The position numbers and the translations under genes are program-made. A stretch of DNA of 27,724 nt from a virus, in IMG/VR virus record IMGVR_UViG_3300028365_000013, positions 1-27,724 of that record; one strand, given 5' to 3'. The stretch's first letter is position 1; every line of letters begins with the position of its first letter. The notes below the pieces were generated by a model. That model did no database searches and was not told where the DNA came from. It saw nothing but the letters and a program-made list of their open reading frames with translations. Below, piece by piece: positions 1 to 8,327 of the stretch.

Positions 1-3000
1 GGCTATTTGTGCCACTTGAGTCAGTAACATCGGAATATCCTGTAACTTTGTGTAGCTTTCCTGCCCATGTAAAGACCATGCCTAGAATTCTGTCTTGATC
101 AATTGGTAAAAGTGTACCAATTGCTAGATTAAGGTCACCTTGTGTTTGGCCTAGATTAGTACCGCCCGAGGCTGCCGCGCCGATATTTGAGTCAACTGTG
201 TAATCAGCACCAATTGCATATCCTGCTCTGGCATTTGAAGTTAATAAGTCAAGGTATTCAAAGTTTGTATCAAATGTAACTCTTGACTGAATTCCAACTA
301 CTGAAATATTTCCAACAATTGTGTTTTCAAATGCAATTGTTCTATATGTAAAATCGTACTCGTCGAATACAAGTGCAGTACTTGGACGAGTAAATGTATC
401 CGAATCGATACCATTAATTAAGAAGTTTTGCTTTAATCTATAAACACCCATTGTGCCAAACGATGTTGCTTCTTGTAGTCCAGTATCACCAGTGACAACT
501 CCACTTGACAGATCAAGTCTCCAAATCTTTGCTTGAATTGCACTTCCACTGTTGCACAATGATGTAATTGATGCAGCTGGTATTTCTACAACAGTTTCTG
601 ATGCATTTACCACGTCGTATGGTTGATACAATCCGCTGTCGTGTAGAATTTCTATTTCGCTTGCATTTAACGGATAATTTTTTAAGTCGTATACATATAT
701 TGATATATCCCCGGCTGCGCCTGTAAATCCTCGATTTACAACCGAACTAGGCACACCAAGTGACCCCCCTCCTTGTTCGGTTACACTATCAGTTGAATTA
801 AATACGCCACCTGTCGAACTTTGTATGAATAATGTAGTATCTGTTCCGTCATAGTTGGCAAACGCAAGAATGCCAACTGTCGAATTTTGGCTAATTTCTT
901 CGCCGTTGGTTAGACTCGATGTTTGGTCGCCAGCAAACACTAATTCTTGCGAAACTGCAAATATCTTAGCTGGCTGAACATGATCCTGTGCAAGAGTAAT
1001 AGCAGTCGCTTCTTCGTCCGGGTCACTATCGGCAGCAATCATTCCAAATGTACCGTAACTGTTGTTACCAGTTAGTGATCGAATCTGTGAGCCTGTGCCT
1101 GCATAGTAACCAATATGACAATAATAAGTAAATACAGATACCAATTCGGCTAGTGCGTTATTAATAACTACAATACCGTATCCCAAATCGTTAATTTGGG
1201 TATAGTCGTTTGCCAGCATTGACTTGTTGCCAGCACCTTGCAGGACAATCTGCTGAGACGATGCGCTGGCAGTAAAGCCGTTGCCATTGTTGCTGTTTTC
1301 ACTTATGATTAAAGTTGCGCTAGCAACGCCAGATCCGTTGTCTGCAACATAGTTTGCAATAGCATTAATTTGGTATCGCACTCCGTTAACAAAATACGAT
1401 GCAGGAGTCTTGGGACGCCTAATTCCTAATCCAGATGTTGAAGCTGCTTCAACATCTATTGTAAAGTTGTTGCTTTTACTAGTAATGGTAACAGGCATAT
1501 TGTAGGTATATCCGTCAACAAACATTCCTCCTGCAAACGTCTTAATATTTTTACTTGCACTAAAACTTGAACATGTTTGTACGTACGGTGATTTAGTTTG
1601 GATCGATCCTTCGGGATCAAGCACCATCATAAATCCGCCTTGGCGCTGCGCTGTTAAGTTTCTTACAATGGTACCGTCATTCGCTAAGAATACATCTATC
1701 TCGCTGTTGTTCTTTGGCGTACTCAAAGGATCCGTTGGATCGGTTAAATAGTGATATCCGTAATGTCCGGCAGTAACACCGGTGTCTGGATCTATTTGTG
1801 CTTCACCGGAGTTAGTTAATATAAGTCCGTCGAGCACTGCGTCTCTATAAAAATATGTTCTAGCTGATGCACTTTGACTCACACCAGGCGCAGGTCGAAT
1901 AATTACACGTCTAAATTCGTCACCCTTGACCGAAGTGTTGTTAGGAATACGTATAGGAAGTTGCTCTTCGTATATGCCCGATTCGATAATAATTGTAATT
2001 TGTGTTGCTTTAACCAAGTTACCAAAATCTAATTCTTCGTTGGCTGTAAATTCAATTGATGACAATAGTTCTAATTCAACTGTGTCATAAGTAGGATTAC
2101 CGGGTGTTTCGGATCCTCTTGCATAGGTTACGATTCTGCCAACAGCGCCGCTGGTCTTTCCTAGTATAACTTTACCCGGAATAAGATCGGCATTTGGTGT
2201 AAGATCAGACGGATTGCCGGATTGAATAGTATATTTGTCCGGTCCGCTGTGAATCCACAAATTATAGTAGTTAGGTGCTTCGACTAACATTGGATCGTCA
2301 GTAGTCTGGTCAATTGTATTTAGAACATCGTCAAACCTGTTGCTAACAGCAGTATACCACTGATCAGAAGTTGTGCCCAATGCACTTGCAATTTCTGCAA
2401 GTATAAGAGTCTTGGCTTGTAAAATTCCAAATGCTGTTTCGGTGTATTGCCCATTTGGGTCAATTGCAATTTCGGAATTTGGATTTGCAAAGTACCGAAG
2501 TCCTGCAAATCTTGACAAATAGTTATGTTTAATCGTTGTAGTACTTGCTTCGATGTCTAACTTAACGCTGTCTAGTATTAGTCCAATATCTCTACTGTAA
2601 GTCGCTTCAGAATAAACAAAATTAGGAAATTCTGCATTGACAGCTAACATTGTAGCTGTAATGATCTTGGCACGTTCAGACTCAATTGTTGTTGCAACAA
2701 TTGTCTGATTTCCTGCAGTTTGGTATCCAAATCCAGTTAACGAATTATCTGTTGGCAGCAAATAAGAATTAAATGTATCTGTGCCGTCTTGGTATTGAAT
2801 TACTTGAACATAAGGACCTGCTTCAACCTCGGATGCTTCCTGTATTCGTGCTGCTTTAGCACACGCTGCTTCGACACTAGCAAACGAATAGCTGTTGCTA
2901 CGGCCTTTTTTACCAGGAGGAGACAGCGTTTGGGCATCATTGCCTGCTTTTGTAACATAAAGATTTACGGTGCTACTATAAGAACTGCTGTCAACATAAA

Positions 3001-3646
3001 ATTTTGTTGCTGCTTGTAAGTCATGCTGACTGTTTGGCGTTCCTAGTCCTGCAAACGGTGTAGGGTGGTCGAATAAATCCAGTGCTCCAGTCATTGTATC
3101 GCCGCCTAAATTTACATAATTTATATCAGCATAACCTTTTGATATCAAAAGGTTATTTTCATTAATTACCGGGGCGCCGTGTGTGTTATTAAATGCATTA
3201 ACAAGAGAAGTAGTATTGCCGCTGACTAATGCATCCTGTATAAAATTACTGTATGCCGCTACTGTACCGATCCTAAACGGACTTTGCACAGATGGCGCAG
3301 GATCGGTACTTATTTTAGCATTAATTGATTTAACTATTAATTTATCCCCTGCAACTTCAAAGCTCACAGTGTTTTTAGGATCACTTGGGTCGTTTGTGCC
3401 AGCATCTGAAACAAATTCAAAGAATCCAATTCCGGTGCTGTCTTGCTTTACTAAAGTAACTTTGCCTTCGTTGCCAATTAATGTATCGGGTGTATCGGTA
3501 AGAGTGGTAAAATCAATATTCCCACCGAGACCAAAGATTGCATACAGTTCTGTAAAGTTTTCATTAACTTTGCGAAAACTTTCTCTAATACTGTCTCCGG
3601 TGCCGTCGTTTCCTTCTACTCCGGTATTAACATCTTGTTTTGCCAT
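1..3646 (-). CDS. Large tail/baseplate-type virion structural protein (3' end outside the window)
   Basis: An open frame of 1215 codons runs without a stop from ATG at 3646 to the left edge, so the C-terminus is missing. A GGAG ribosome site sits just before the ATG and iscA ends 13 bases upstream. The N-terminus reads GNDGTGDSIRESFRKVNENF, a pattern seen at the start of large structural proteins of T4-like marine phages. Around residues 555-580 it reads like the entry to a right-handed beta-helix (IPNNTSVKGDEFRRVIIRP). The rest is rich in Gly, Thr, Ser and Asn, with short repeated strands and few Cys, as expected of a fibre or baseplate-periphery protein. The late-gene role is inferred from family resemblance; a more exact virion position cannot be assigned. 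Confidence 0.85.
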   Translation of the reverse strand, partial: MAKQDVNTGVEGNDGTGDSIRESFRKVNENFTELYAIFGLGGNIDFTTLTDTPDTLIGNEGKVTLVKQDSTGIGFFEFVSDAGTNDPSDPKNTVSFEVAGDKLIVKSINAKISTDPAPSVQSPFRIGTVAAYSNFIQDALVSGNTTSLVNAFNNTHGAPVINENNLLISKGYADINYVNLGGDTMTGALDLFDHPTPFAGLGTPNSQHDLQAATKFYVDSSSYSSTVNLYVTKAGNDAQTLSPPGKKGRSNSYSFASVEAACAKAARIQEASEVEAGPYVQVIQYQDGTDTFNSYLLPTDNSLTGFGYQTAGNQTIVATTIESERAKIITATMLAVNAEFPNFVYSEATYSRDIGLILDSVKLDIEASTTTIKHNYLSRFAGLRYFANPNSEIAIDPNGQYTETAFGILQAKTLILAEIASALGTTSDQWYTAVSNRFDDVLNTIDQTTDDPMLVEAPNYYNLWIHSGPDKYTIQSGNPSDLTPNADLIPGKVILGKTSGAVGRIVTYARGSETPGNPTYDTVELELLSSIEFTANEELDFGNLVKATQITIIIESGIYEEQLPIRIPNNTSVKGDEFRRVIIRPAPGVSQSASARTYFYRDAVLDGLILTNSGEAQIDPDTGVTAGHYGYHYLTDPTDPLSTPKNNSEIDVFLANDGTIVRNLTAQRQGGFMMVLDPEGSIQTKSPYVQTCSSFSASKNIKTFAGGMFVDGYTYNMPVTITSKSNNFTIDVEAASTSGLGIRRPKTPASYFVNGVRYQINAIANYVADNGSGVASATLIISENSNNGNGFTASASSQQIVLQGAGNKSMLANDYTQINDLGYGIVVINNALAELVSVFTYYCHIGYYAGTGSQIRSLTGNNSYGTFGMIAADSDPDEEATAITLAQDHVQPAKIFAVSQELVFAGDQTSSLTNGEEISQNSTVGILAFANYDGTDTTLFIQSSTGGVFNSTDSVTEQGGGSLGVPSSVVNRGFTGAAGDISIYVYDLKNYPLNASEIEILHDSGLYQPYDVVNASETVVEIPAASITSLCNSGSAIQAKIWRLDLSSGVVTGDTGLQEATSFGTMGVYRLKQNFLINGIDSDTFTRPSTALVFDEYDFTYRTIAFENTIVGNISVVGIQSRVTFDTNFEYLDLLTSNARAGYAIGADYTVDSNIGAAASGGTNLGQTQGDLNLAIGTLLPIDQDRILGMVFTWAGKLHKVTGYSDVTDSSGTNS

Positions 3647-3658
3647 ATTATAACTCCA

Positions 3659-4021
3659 TTAAACAGCAGATTGTGCTAGCTTATCCATATCAAAATTTAC
3701 CGAAACGCCGCAACCACATGCCGATGCAGCATTTGGATTGTTGATCTCAAAATTAGAACCTACCAAGCTGCGCACATAATCAATCTCAGTGCCAATTAAA
3801 AACATTAAACTCGTTGAACCGATTATAAATTTTCCAGTGCCTGCCTCGACCACTTCGTCGCCGGCGCGAACCTCTGACTCAGAGCCAACTGTTCCCCAAT
3901 CGTACTCAAATCCGGCGCAGCCACCACCTTTTAAATTAAGACTAATTCCATAAACGTTATTCTCGTCACAGATTGCATTAATTTGTGTTTTTGCTGACTC
4001 AGTTAGTGTGCAAATATTCAT
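3659..4021 (-). CDS. iscA: IscA/ErpA-type (HesB family) iron-sulfur carrier protein
   Basis: The 120-residue product is a normal-length A-type Fe-S carrier. The three conserved cysteines are present: Cys35 in GGGCAGFEY and Cys102/Cys104 in the C-terminal ACGCGVSV motif. In this family these bind an Fe-S cluster and pass it to target apoproteins in the cytoplasm. The start has an AGAAGGAA ribosome site, and an AATAAATA late-promoter-like box lies at 4038-4045. The gene is immediately upstream of the giant structural gene, so both could be transcribed late. Such genes are known in marine T4-like phages. Its use here (a virion Fe-S protein, or support of host metabolism) is inference. Confidence 0.9.
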   Translation of the reverse strand: MNICTLTESAKTQINAICDENNVYGISLNLKGGGCAGFEYDWGTVGSESEVRAGDEVVEAGTGKFIIGSTSLMFLIGTEIDYVRSLVGSNFEINNPNAASACGCGVSVNFDMDKLAQSAV

Positions 4022-4037
4022 AATAATTCCTTCTATA

Positions 4038-4045
4038 TATTTATT
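4038..4045 (-). promoter_or_regulatory. T4-type late promoter box ahead of iscA
   Basis: AATAAATA on the minus strand, one mismatch from the T4 late consensus TATAAATA, 17 bases before the iscA ATG. Functional assignment is by resemblance and position. Confidence 0.5.
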
Positions 4046-4077
4046 GCTATTTTTTATAATCTTAATGTAAATACAGT

Positions 4078-4365
4078 ATGTTCATTAAACAAAGTACCAT
4101 TGAGACATCCTATATAAGAAAAAGCAAGCTTGGTGCGGAACATGTCTATTCTAGGAAGAAAACAATTGTACATTTCCGTTGCGATAATTGCAACTCGGAA
4201 TTTACTAGATCACGCGGGAGCATGGATCCAAAGAGACTAAGTAATAATTATTTTCATGTTTGTTCTGCATGTAACGTAAAGCAGTTCGCCCAACGCAAGG
4301 GCGTCGAGCGTAAAAGTGTATGGACAATGAGTGCTAGCAGCAACTTGCCAATTGGCAAGTTATGA
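4078..4365 (+). CDS. Small Cys4 zinc-ribbon-like protein of unknown function
   Basis: A 95-residue basic protein, one of only two plus-strand genes. Two CxxC pairs (Cys35/Cys38 and Cys62/Cys65), about 24 residues apart, are the layout of a zinc ribbon or treble-clef zinc site. The region between them holds SMDPKRLSNNYFHVC. Many Lys/Arg and the zinc site suggest nucleic acid binding, but no catalytic HNH residues are evident. There is no good Shine-Dalgarno site at the ATG; a TGTAAATAC box lies just upstream. It is divergent from iscA, and its stop codon overlaps the stop of the convergent minus-strand gene by 6 bases inside a perfect palindrome. Confidence 0.75.
   Translation: MFIKQSTIETSYIRKSKLGAEHVYSRKKTIVHFRCDNCNSEFTRSRGSMDPKRLSNNYFHVCSACNVKQFAQRKGVERKSVWTMSASSNLPIGKL
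4342..4361. terminator. 20-bp perfect palindrome at convergent gene ends
   Basis: The sequence from 4342 to 4361 is a perfect inverted repeat (AACTTGCCAA / TTGGCAAGTT) spanning the last codons of the plus-strand zinc-ribbon gene and touching the stop of the convergent gene. It could be a bidirectional terminator, but it lacks a clear T-run on either side. Confidence 0.45.
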
Positions 4366-4647
4366 AGGCTTGCGCAATGTGTTAACTGTGGTTGCAGTTG
4401 CTTTTTGATCGTTGCTTACGCCGCGGATCTTTTTCTCCAGAGTCTGCATTCGCTGATCCTGTTCGCGCAGCTTTTGCTCTAGGCCTTGTACATATTTCTG
4501 TGTAGGAACACTGCGTTCAACGCCGTCTTCGCCTAACATAGAATAATGGTCTACTCCTTGGCCACGGAGTCCTCCAAGTACTCGGTTTGGATTTTTATCA
4601 GCAGCAGGTGCATTTACGCGACTATACATTTGTTTTATATGATTCAT
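4360..4647 (-). CDS. Small protein with C-terminal coiled coil, unknown function
   Basis: About 95 residues. The first half is polar and contains a conserved-looking stretch (NRVLGGLRGQGVDHYSMLGE). The second half is heptad-like and charged (YVQGLEQKLREQDQRMQTLE), most likely a coiled coil. An ATG at 4662 also exists in frame, but a GATAAATA late-promoter box (4653-4660) overlaps it, so the start is more likely 4647 or 4629; none has a strong ribosome site. It is convergent with the plus-strand zinc-ribbon gene. No function recognised; a structural or oligomerising role would fit. Confidence 0.7.
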   Translation of the reverse strand: MNHIKQMYSRVNAPAADKNPNRVLGGLRGQGVDHYSMLGEDGVERSVPTQKYVQGLEQKLREQDQRMQTLEKKIRGVSNDQKATATTVNTLRKPS

Positions 4648-4652
4648 ACTGA

Positions 4653-4660
4653 TATTTATC
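4653..4660 (-). promoter_or_regulatory. T4-type late promoter box
   Basis: GATAAATA on the minus strand, directly upstream of the coiled-coil gene. It argues that the first in-frame ATG at 4662 is not the real start. Confidence 0.4.
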
Positions 4661-4682
4661 ATGCACGCATTACCAAATAATA

Positions 4683-5039
4683 TTATTTGAGCAACATATA
4701 AACGGTATAATATTTGGGCTTAAAGTAAAATTTCTGACGGATAATGTCTCCAGGTCCATCGACAACTGTCATTACCGTTGTTGCCTTGCGTAGAAACATG
4801 TTCTTGCCAGTGTACCAGCAAAACGCAAAAGGATTAAAACAACGACAGTCATTGGTATCCATTGTCCGATACTTAATCATCCAGTCGCAAATAGTTTGAT
4901 GATCTGGGTTGTGCCAGTTATCTGATTCAAGTTTTGGCACGAATGCAGCCTCTCCGAACATTACGAACATGCATTCCAGCATCGCTATTCGAAACTCCGG
5001 TCGGCCTAGCCACTTTTGTTTTCTGTTGTGCATGCTCAT
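4683..5039 (-). CDS. Conserved-looking phage protein of unknown function
   Basis: 118 residues, rich in aromatic residues and Met/Cys (for example CRCFNPFAFCWYTGKNMFL, then FYFKPKYYTVYML at the end). The ATG at 5039 has an AAAGG ribosome site with good spacing. It overlaps the 3' end of uvdE by 113 bases in another frame, which is unusually long for this genome. No domain recognised. The block NWHNPDHQTICDWMIKYRTMD looks like a constrained fold rather than a chance frame. Confidence 0.7.
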   Translation of the reverse strand: MSMHNRKQKWLGRPEFRIAMLECMFVMFGEAAFVPKLESDNWHNPDHQTICDWMIKYRTMDTNDCRCFNPFAFCWYTGKNMFLRKATTVMTVVDGPGDIIRQKFYFKPKYYTVYMLLK

Positions 5040-6048
5040 GTAACCTTTCGCAGGACAAATTTTTCATTTTGCTTTCTACCATAATATCTGCATGTGGAGA
5101 AAATTCTAAGGCCCAGTCATTGACTGCATGATTCCACATAAAATCGCTGTGTGCGCGTAGTTTGCCTTTTTTGTAGCCCTGTGCTAGCAAAGTCGGCATG
5201 TTGGGTCTTACAGAGTCGCTATGACCGTCTAAGACGTCTGCACGGCTCACGCTATAATGTATAGCAGGCCTAATGCCGCGCCAGCTGTCGATCACACGCT
5301 TGAATCTGTCATCAGACGGCAATATGTATTCGCCTTCTCTGCACCAATGGTGATGTATATCTAGGACCAGGGCCAAGTCTTTGGATAATTCAAGGCTGTC
5401 TTCGATGCCCCACTTGTTTTCATCGTTCTCAATGGTAATGCAGTTTCGTGCTTCTGTAGACAATCGTTGAAGCGCACGCTTGATACCGGCTGGACCTTCG
5501 CGTCCTGCGATGTGGACGTTACACTTGAAATCTTGGAACTTCTGTCCATAGCCCATCCACCTGATGAGATTCGCATGATATTCAAACTCCGCTATACTTC
5601 TATTTACAATTTCCGGGTTATCACTGGCAAGGACGACGAATTGTCCGGGATGCATTGATATTCGCACATCAAGGGCTCGTGCCGCGTCGCCGACTTTTCT
5701 GTAATGGGTATCACAGTACGCAACCACGTCACTACGAGTCCAAAAATAACTCCAATCAGCATGGGTAGCACAAGGAAGCTGATTGCTACCCAATCTAACC
5801 ATACGAAGTTCAGGAATAAGGGTTCCAACATATTCTACCAATCTCTTTGCAGCAGCTGAGTTGTGTACCATAATGTCCCATAGCCGCTGTTCTGCGACAT
5901 CACGTGTTTGTCTGTTAAGCCATGCAACTGTAGTGGCCCGCTCGGTTAGAGGACGTTGTAATTCCTCTAGAATCTTTGTCTTCTGTGTCTGATCCGGATG
6001 CAAGTATTTACAGGCCCAACCAATCCGCTTTATATCTTGTTTAAACAT
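4927..6048 (-). CDS. uvsE: UV-damage endonuclease UvdE
   Basis: A TIM-barrel UV endonuclease that nicks DNA 5' of UV photoproducts and so starts alternative excision repair. Numbered from ATG 6048 (373 residues), the metal-site signatures are visible: MHPGQF near 132-137, IENDE near 206-210, DIHHHW near 230-235, HYS at 264-266, HSD near 276-278 and ADIMVESK near 320-327. The ATG at 6093 adds 15 unrelated residues; 6048 matches where the family begins (FKQDIKRIGWACKYLHPDQ). The last ~45 residues after the conserved VESKMKNL run into the frame overlapping the next gene and look like an unusual extension. A TTGACT-N16-TATACT promoter lies upstream. Family members occur in marine T4-like phages. 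Confidence 0.93.
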   Translation of the reverse strand: MFKQDIKRIGWACKYLHPDQTQKTKILEELQRPLTERATTVAWLNRQTRDVAEQRLWDIMVHNSAAAKRLVEYVGTLIPELRMVRLGSNQLPCATHADWSYFWTRSDVVAYCDTHYRKVGDAARALDVRISMHPGQFVVLASDNPEIVNRSIAEFEYHANLIRWMGYGQKFQDFKCNVHIAGREGPAGIKRALQRLSTEARNCITIENDENKWGIEDSLELSKDLALVLDIHHHWCREGEYILPSDDRFKRVIDSWRGIRPAIHYSVSRADVLDGHSDSVRPNMPTLLAQGYKKGKLRAHSDFMWNHAVNDWALEFSPHADIMVESKMKNLSCERLHEHAQQKTKVARPTGVSNSDAGMHVRNVRRGCIRAKT

Positions 6049-6075
6049 ATTTTTTTCCGTATTTGCAAGCAATTG

Positions 6076-6083
6076 TATAAATA
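6076..6083 (+). promoter_or_regulatory. T4-type late promoter for the GIY-YIG gene
   Basis: A perfect TATAAATA on the plus strand, 28 bases before the ATG at 6112. It matches the T4 late consensus exactly. Confidence 0.6.
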
Positions 6084-6084
6084 C

Positions 6085-6112
6085 AGTATACACTATTTAC
6101 AAGGGAAGTCAA
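6085..6112 (-). promoter_or_regulatory. Sigma70-like promoter of uvdE
   Basis: Minus-strand TTGACT (6107-6112), 16-base spacer, TATACT (6085-6090), about 37 bases upstream of the chosen uvdE start. The -35 box overlaps the ATG of the divergent GIY-YIG gene. Confidence 0.6.
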
Positions 6113-6876
6113 TGGCAAACTTATCAAAATCAAGAAAAAACAAATATCATCTAATATACAAAACTACAAATTTAATTAACAGTAAGGTTTATATAGGCGC
6201 ACACTCTACTAACGACATTAACGATGGATACATGGGTAGTGGAAAAATGCTACACTATGCAATTAAAAAATACGGTGCAGAAAACTTTAAAAGAGAAATT
6301 TTGCATCTGTTCGATTCTCCTGAGGAGATGTTCGAAAAAGAAAAAGAAATTGTCACTGAAGAATTTGTTAGCAGGTCTGACGTTTACAACATTGTAACTG
6401 GAGGTTTCGGAGGATTTAATAAAGGATCAAAGAATCTTAGACATATTACTAATACCAACACAGGCGAAGTTATAGCAGTTGACAAAATTAAATTAAAAGA
6501 ATTCTTAAACAATGGTTGGTTTTTAGGAGGAGTAGAACCGTCTAACAAAGGAAAGGTTTATGTTTATAAAGGTAATAACCGAATAGCAATAGATTCTCTT
6601 GAAGTAGACAAATACCTTAAGGAAGGCTGGCAGTTGGGTTATGCCAAATCTCCTACTAAAGGAAAAATATGGATATACCATAAAATCAAAAATAGATATA
6701 CTTTATGCGAAGAAGCTGAACTTGAAGATTATATAAATCAAGGATGGATTAAAAAGAAGTGGGCACCAATTAAAAAAGGATCAGTTTGGATTAATAAAGA
6801 AGGACAAAGGAAAAGAATAGATAAAGATTTATTAGACGAATATTTATTATTAGGATGGACTAAAGGCAGAAAATAA
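6112..6876 (+). CDS. GIY-YIG homing endonuclease with C-terminal repeat domain
   Basis: 254 residues from ATG 6112, which has an AAGGGAAG ribosome site. The N-terminal GIY-YIG nuclease domain shows LIY (14-16), YIG (27-29), GSGKMLHYAIKKYG (about 43-54), a Glu-rich helix (about 71-84) and YNIVTGGFGG (92-101). The C-terminal half consists of about four copies of a roughly 30-residue unit of the form GKxWIxxxxxxxxIxxxxLxxYLxxGWxxG. Such units act as DNA-recognition modules in phage-borne homing endonucleases. The gene is much more A-rich than its neighbours, is on the opposite strand, and sits across the uvdE promoter, all consistent with insertion of a selfish free-standing endonuclease gene. 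No intron is seen around it. Confidence 0.92.
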   Translation: MANLSKSRKNKYHLIYKTTNLINSKVYIGAHSTNDINDGYMGSGKMLHYAIKKYGAENFKREILHLFDSPEEMFEKEKEIVTEEFVSRSDVYNIVTGGFGGFNKGSKNLRHITNTNTGEVIAVDKIKLKEFLNNGWFLGGVEPSNKGKVYVYKGNNRIAIDSLEVDKYLKEGWQLGYAKSPTKGKIWIYHKIKNRYTLCEEAELEDYINQGWIKKKWAPIKKGSVWINKEGQRKRIDKDLLDEYLLLGWTKGRK

Positions 6877-6879
6877 AAT

Positions 6880-7098
6880 TTATACTTTACCTGCTAGTAT
6901 TTTAAAGATTTTATAATACGTATTCTTACATTGTTGTAAGGCCCAATCCAGTTGTTTTGCTGGCATGTCGTCGACAACCAAGTCAATATCCTTTTCTAAG
7001 TTATTATTTGAATACATCCTTTTGAACATCAAACGGTTGTGATCGTCTAGCTTAAATAGGATGCGCTTGATTTCAGATCTCTTTTGTTTTGGTGTCAT
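6880..7098 (-). CDS. Small basic protein of unknown function
   Basis: 72 residues, Lys/Arg-rich and probably helical (KRSEIKRILFKLDDHNRLMF, then DMPAKQLDWALQQC). No membrane segment or known motif. No good ribosome site precedes the ATG at 7098; the glycosyltransferase stop is 16 bases upstream, so coupling is possible. It ends 3 bases from the convergent GIY-YIG stop. Confidence 0.65.
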   Translation of the reverse strand: MTPKQKRSEIKRILFKLDDHNRLMFKRMYSNNNLEKDIDLVVDDMPAKQLDWALQQCKNTYYKIFKILAGKV

Positions 7099-7114
7099 GC
7101 TGTATTATATACTC

Positions 7115-7912
7115 TTATTTCCAATTTTGAAGAGGCCATGCATCAATACAATCGTGGATGTTAGGTTCGCCATGAAACACTGCTATACTAGTATCTGGCA
7201 AAATAGTCGGATTACCTGGTGATTTAAATGTGCGCTTGCCGTTGACTATTACAAGTTCCTGGCGTCCGCGCATTTCCCATTTGTAACTTTGCATCCATTC
7301 GTCAGGCCAAAACGCATAATCTTTTATGTTCTTGTACATAAAGTCTTGATCCCCAGGATATCTTCGTGTATGGACTTGTATATTTGAAGTAAAGTCTTTG
7401 TAAAGTGCATTGTGTGTGCCTGTAGTAACTCGAAATACACTGCTGTTCATCCTGTCCCAATTTTGTCGGACTTGGCGGTTGAAGTCTCTAATGATCAAAA
7501 AGTTGTTGTTTGGCTTGTAGGTAAACAGTTTATCGATACTTCTAAAAATAATCAAATCTAGGTCTAAAAACAAAACAGTTCCGTCAAACGGCAGATCGCT
7601 GCTGAGAAAGTAAGGCTTGTACCACCATCCTGTTACAGGCAGATCAGGCAAGGACTCTATTCTAATATTTGGATCAATGCCCTTGCTGTTTTCAGTAAAG
7701 CAAACAAACTCATGATCCACACTGAGATTTCGTTTAACCATGTTGTACAAGTTGTTGACATATTCTGGGCTGTACTTTGTACCCCACTTTAGACAGACGA
7801 CATATCTTTTGCAGTCGGCTACCAAAGGAAGGCCTGCTCTAACACTGGCCTTCCTTTGTCGCTTTTCGTCCTTGGTTTCAGTCAATGGAAAAGATTGCAC
7901 TGTTCGCGCCAT
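7115..7912 (-). CDS. Glycosyltransferase-like protein with DxD motif
   Basis: Up to 265 residues. YVVCLKWGTKYSPEYVNNLY (about 37-56) resembles the first Rossmann strand and helix of GT-A fold transferases. FLDLDLII (115-122) contains the DxD motif that binds metal and sugar nucleotide. GDQDFM (187-192) and FHGEPNIHD (246-254) match the acceptor and C-terminal motifs of GT8-like proteins. The likely role is sugar transfer to a phage or host acceptor. Start choice is uncertain: ATG 7912 overlaps the QueD-like gene by 35 bases and places an 11-bp hairpin inside the first 30 codons; the first strand begins only near residue 36, and a TTG at 7825 is the only start-like codon just ahead of it. Confidence 0.8.
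   Translation of the reverse strand: MARTVQSFPLTETKDEKRQRKASVRAGLPLVADCKRYVVCLKWGTKYSPEYVNNLYNMVKRNLSVDHEFVCFTENSKGIDPNIRIESLPDLPVTGWWYKPYFLSSDLPFDGTVLFLDLDLIIFRSIDKLFTYKPNNNFLIIRDFNRQVRQNWDRMNSSVFRVTTGTHNALYKDFTSNIQVHTRRYPGDQDFMYKNIKDYAFWPDEWMQSYKWEMRGRQELVIVNGKRTFKSPGNPTILPDTSIAVFHGEPNIHDCIDAWPLQNWK
7824..7857 (-). terminator. 11-bp hairpin just downstream of the QueD-like gene
   Basis: Perfect stem AAAGGAAGGCC / GGCCTTCCTTT with a 12-base loop, 21 bases past the stop at 7878. On the minus strand the 3' arm ends in CCTTTGG, a weak U-run. It may terminate or attenuate transcription, or control translation of the glycosyltransferase whose longest frame contains it. Confidence 0.55.
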
Positions 7913-8327
7913 GTTCGGAACACTCTGCGCTTACACACCAGCAACGGTCAAGTGTTGCCTCGCGAATAAGCTTATCAGCAAATAAAAACGCATGTTCTGC
8001 AAATTTCTCTGCTCCTACACCGTTGAATACTCTTATCTCAGCCAATCCCAATTGTTGTAATTCAAGAAACTTGTACAAGAATGGATCGTCTTGGTCGATT
8101 GCAGTCTTGTGATCAAAGTTATCTTCTAGCCATGCCTTTAATGGTTTGAGACCACCAAAGTCCACAGCCCAATTTTTATTATCAAGATTGTTACATCCAA
8201 ATATAAATTTAAATCCCAAACTGTATCCGTGTAGTAGATGACAATGCGAATGGTCTGCGTTGGGTTGTCGAAACACTGCCGATAAGCCAATTTGGTGTCC
8301 GTATGTTTTAGTTGAATAAAATGCCAT
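7878..8327 (-). CDS. QueD / 6-pyruvoyl-tetrahydropterin synthase-like enzyme
   Basis: 149 residues from ATG 8327, which has an AGGAG ribosome site (an upstream in-frame ATG adds 18 unrelated residues). The fold family makes 6-carboxy- or 6-pyruvoyl-tetrahydropterin from dihydroneopterin triphosphate. Seen here: a His-rich motif DHSHCHLLHGYS (25-36) carrying Cys29 and the zinc-type histidines 28 and 33, VDFGGLKPLKAWLEDNFDHK (substrate-pocket helix and Asp-His) and a C-terminal SAECSEHGANSA with the family's Glu. Marine T4-like phages carry such genes. Whether it feeds queuosine-type modification or pterin supply cannot be decided; no other queuosine genes are in the window. Confidence 0.85.
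   Translation of the reverse strand: MAFYSTKTYGHQIGLSAVFRQPNADHSHCHLLHGYSLGFKFIFGCNNLDNKNWAVDFGGLKPLKAWLEDNFDHKTAIDQDDPFLYKFLELQQLGLAEIRVFNGVGAEKFAEHAFLFADKLIREATLDRCWCVSAECSEHGANSAIFSID

Noticed and set aside
3183-3653. 156-codon plus-strand frame
   Set aside because: It is the exact antisense of the N-terminal part of the giant structural gene, which has coding signals; no ribosome site.
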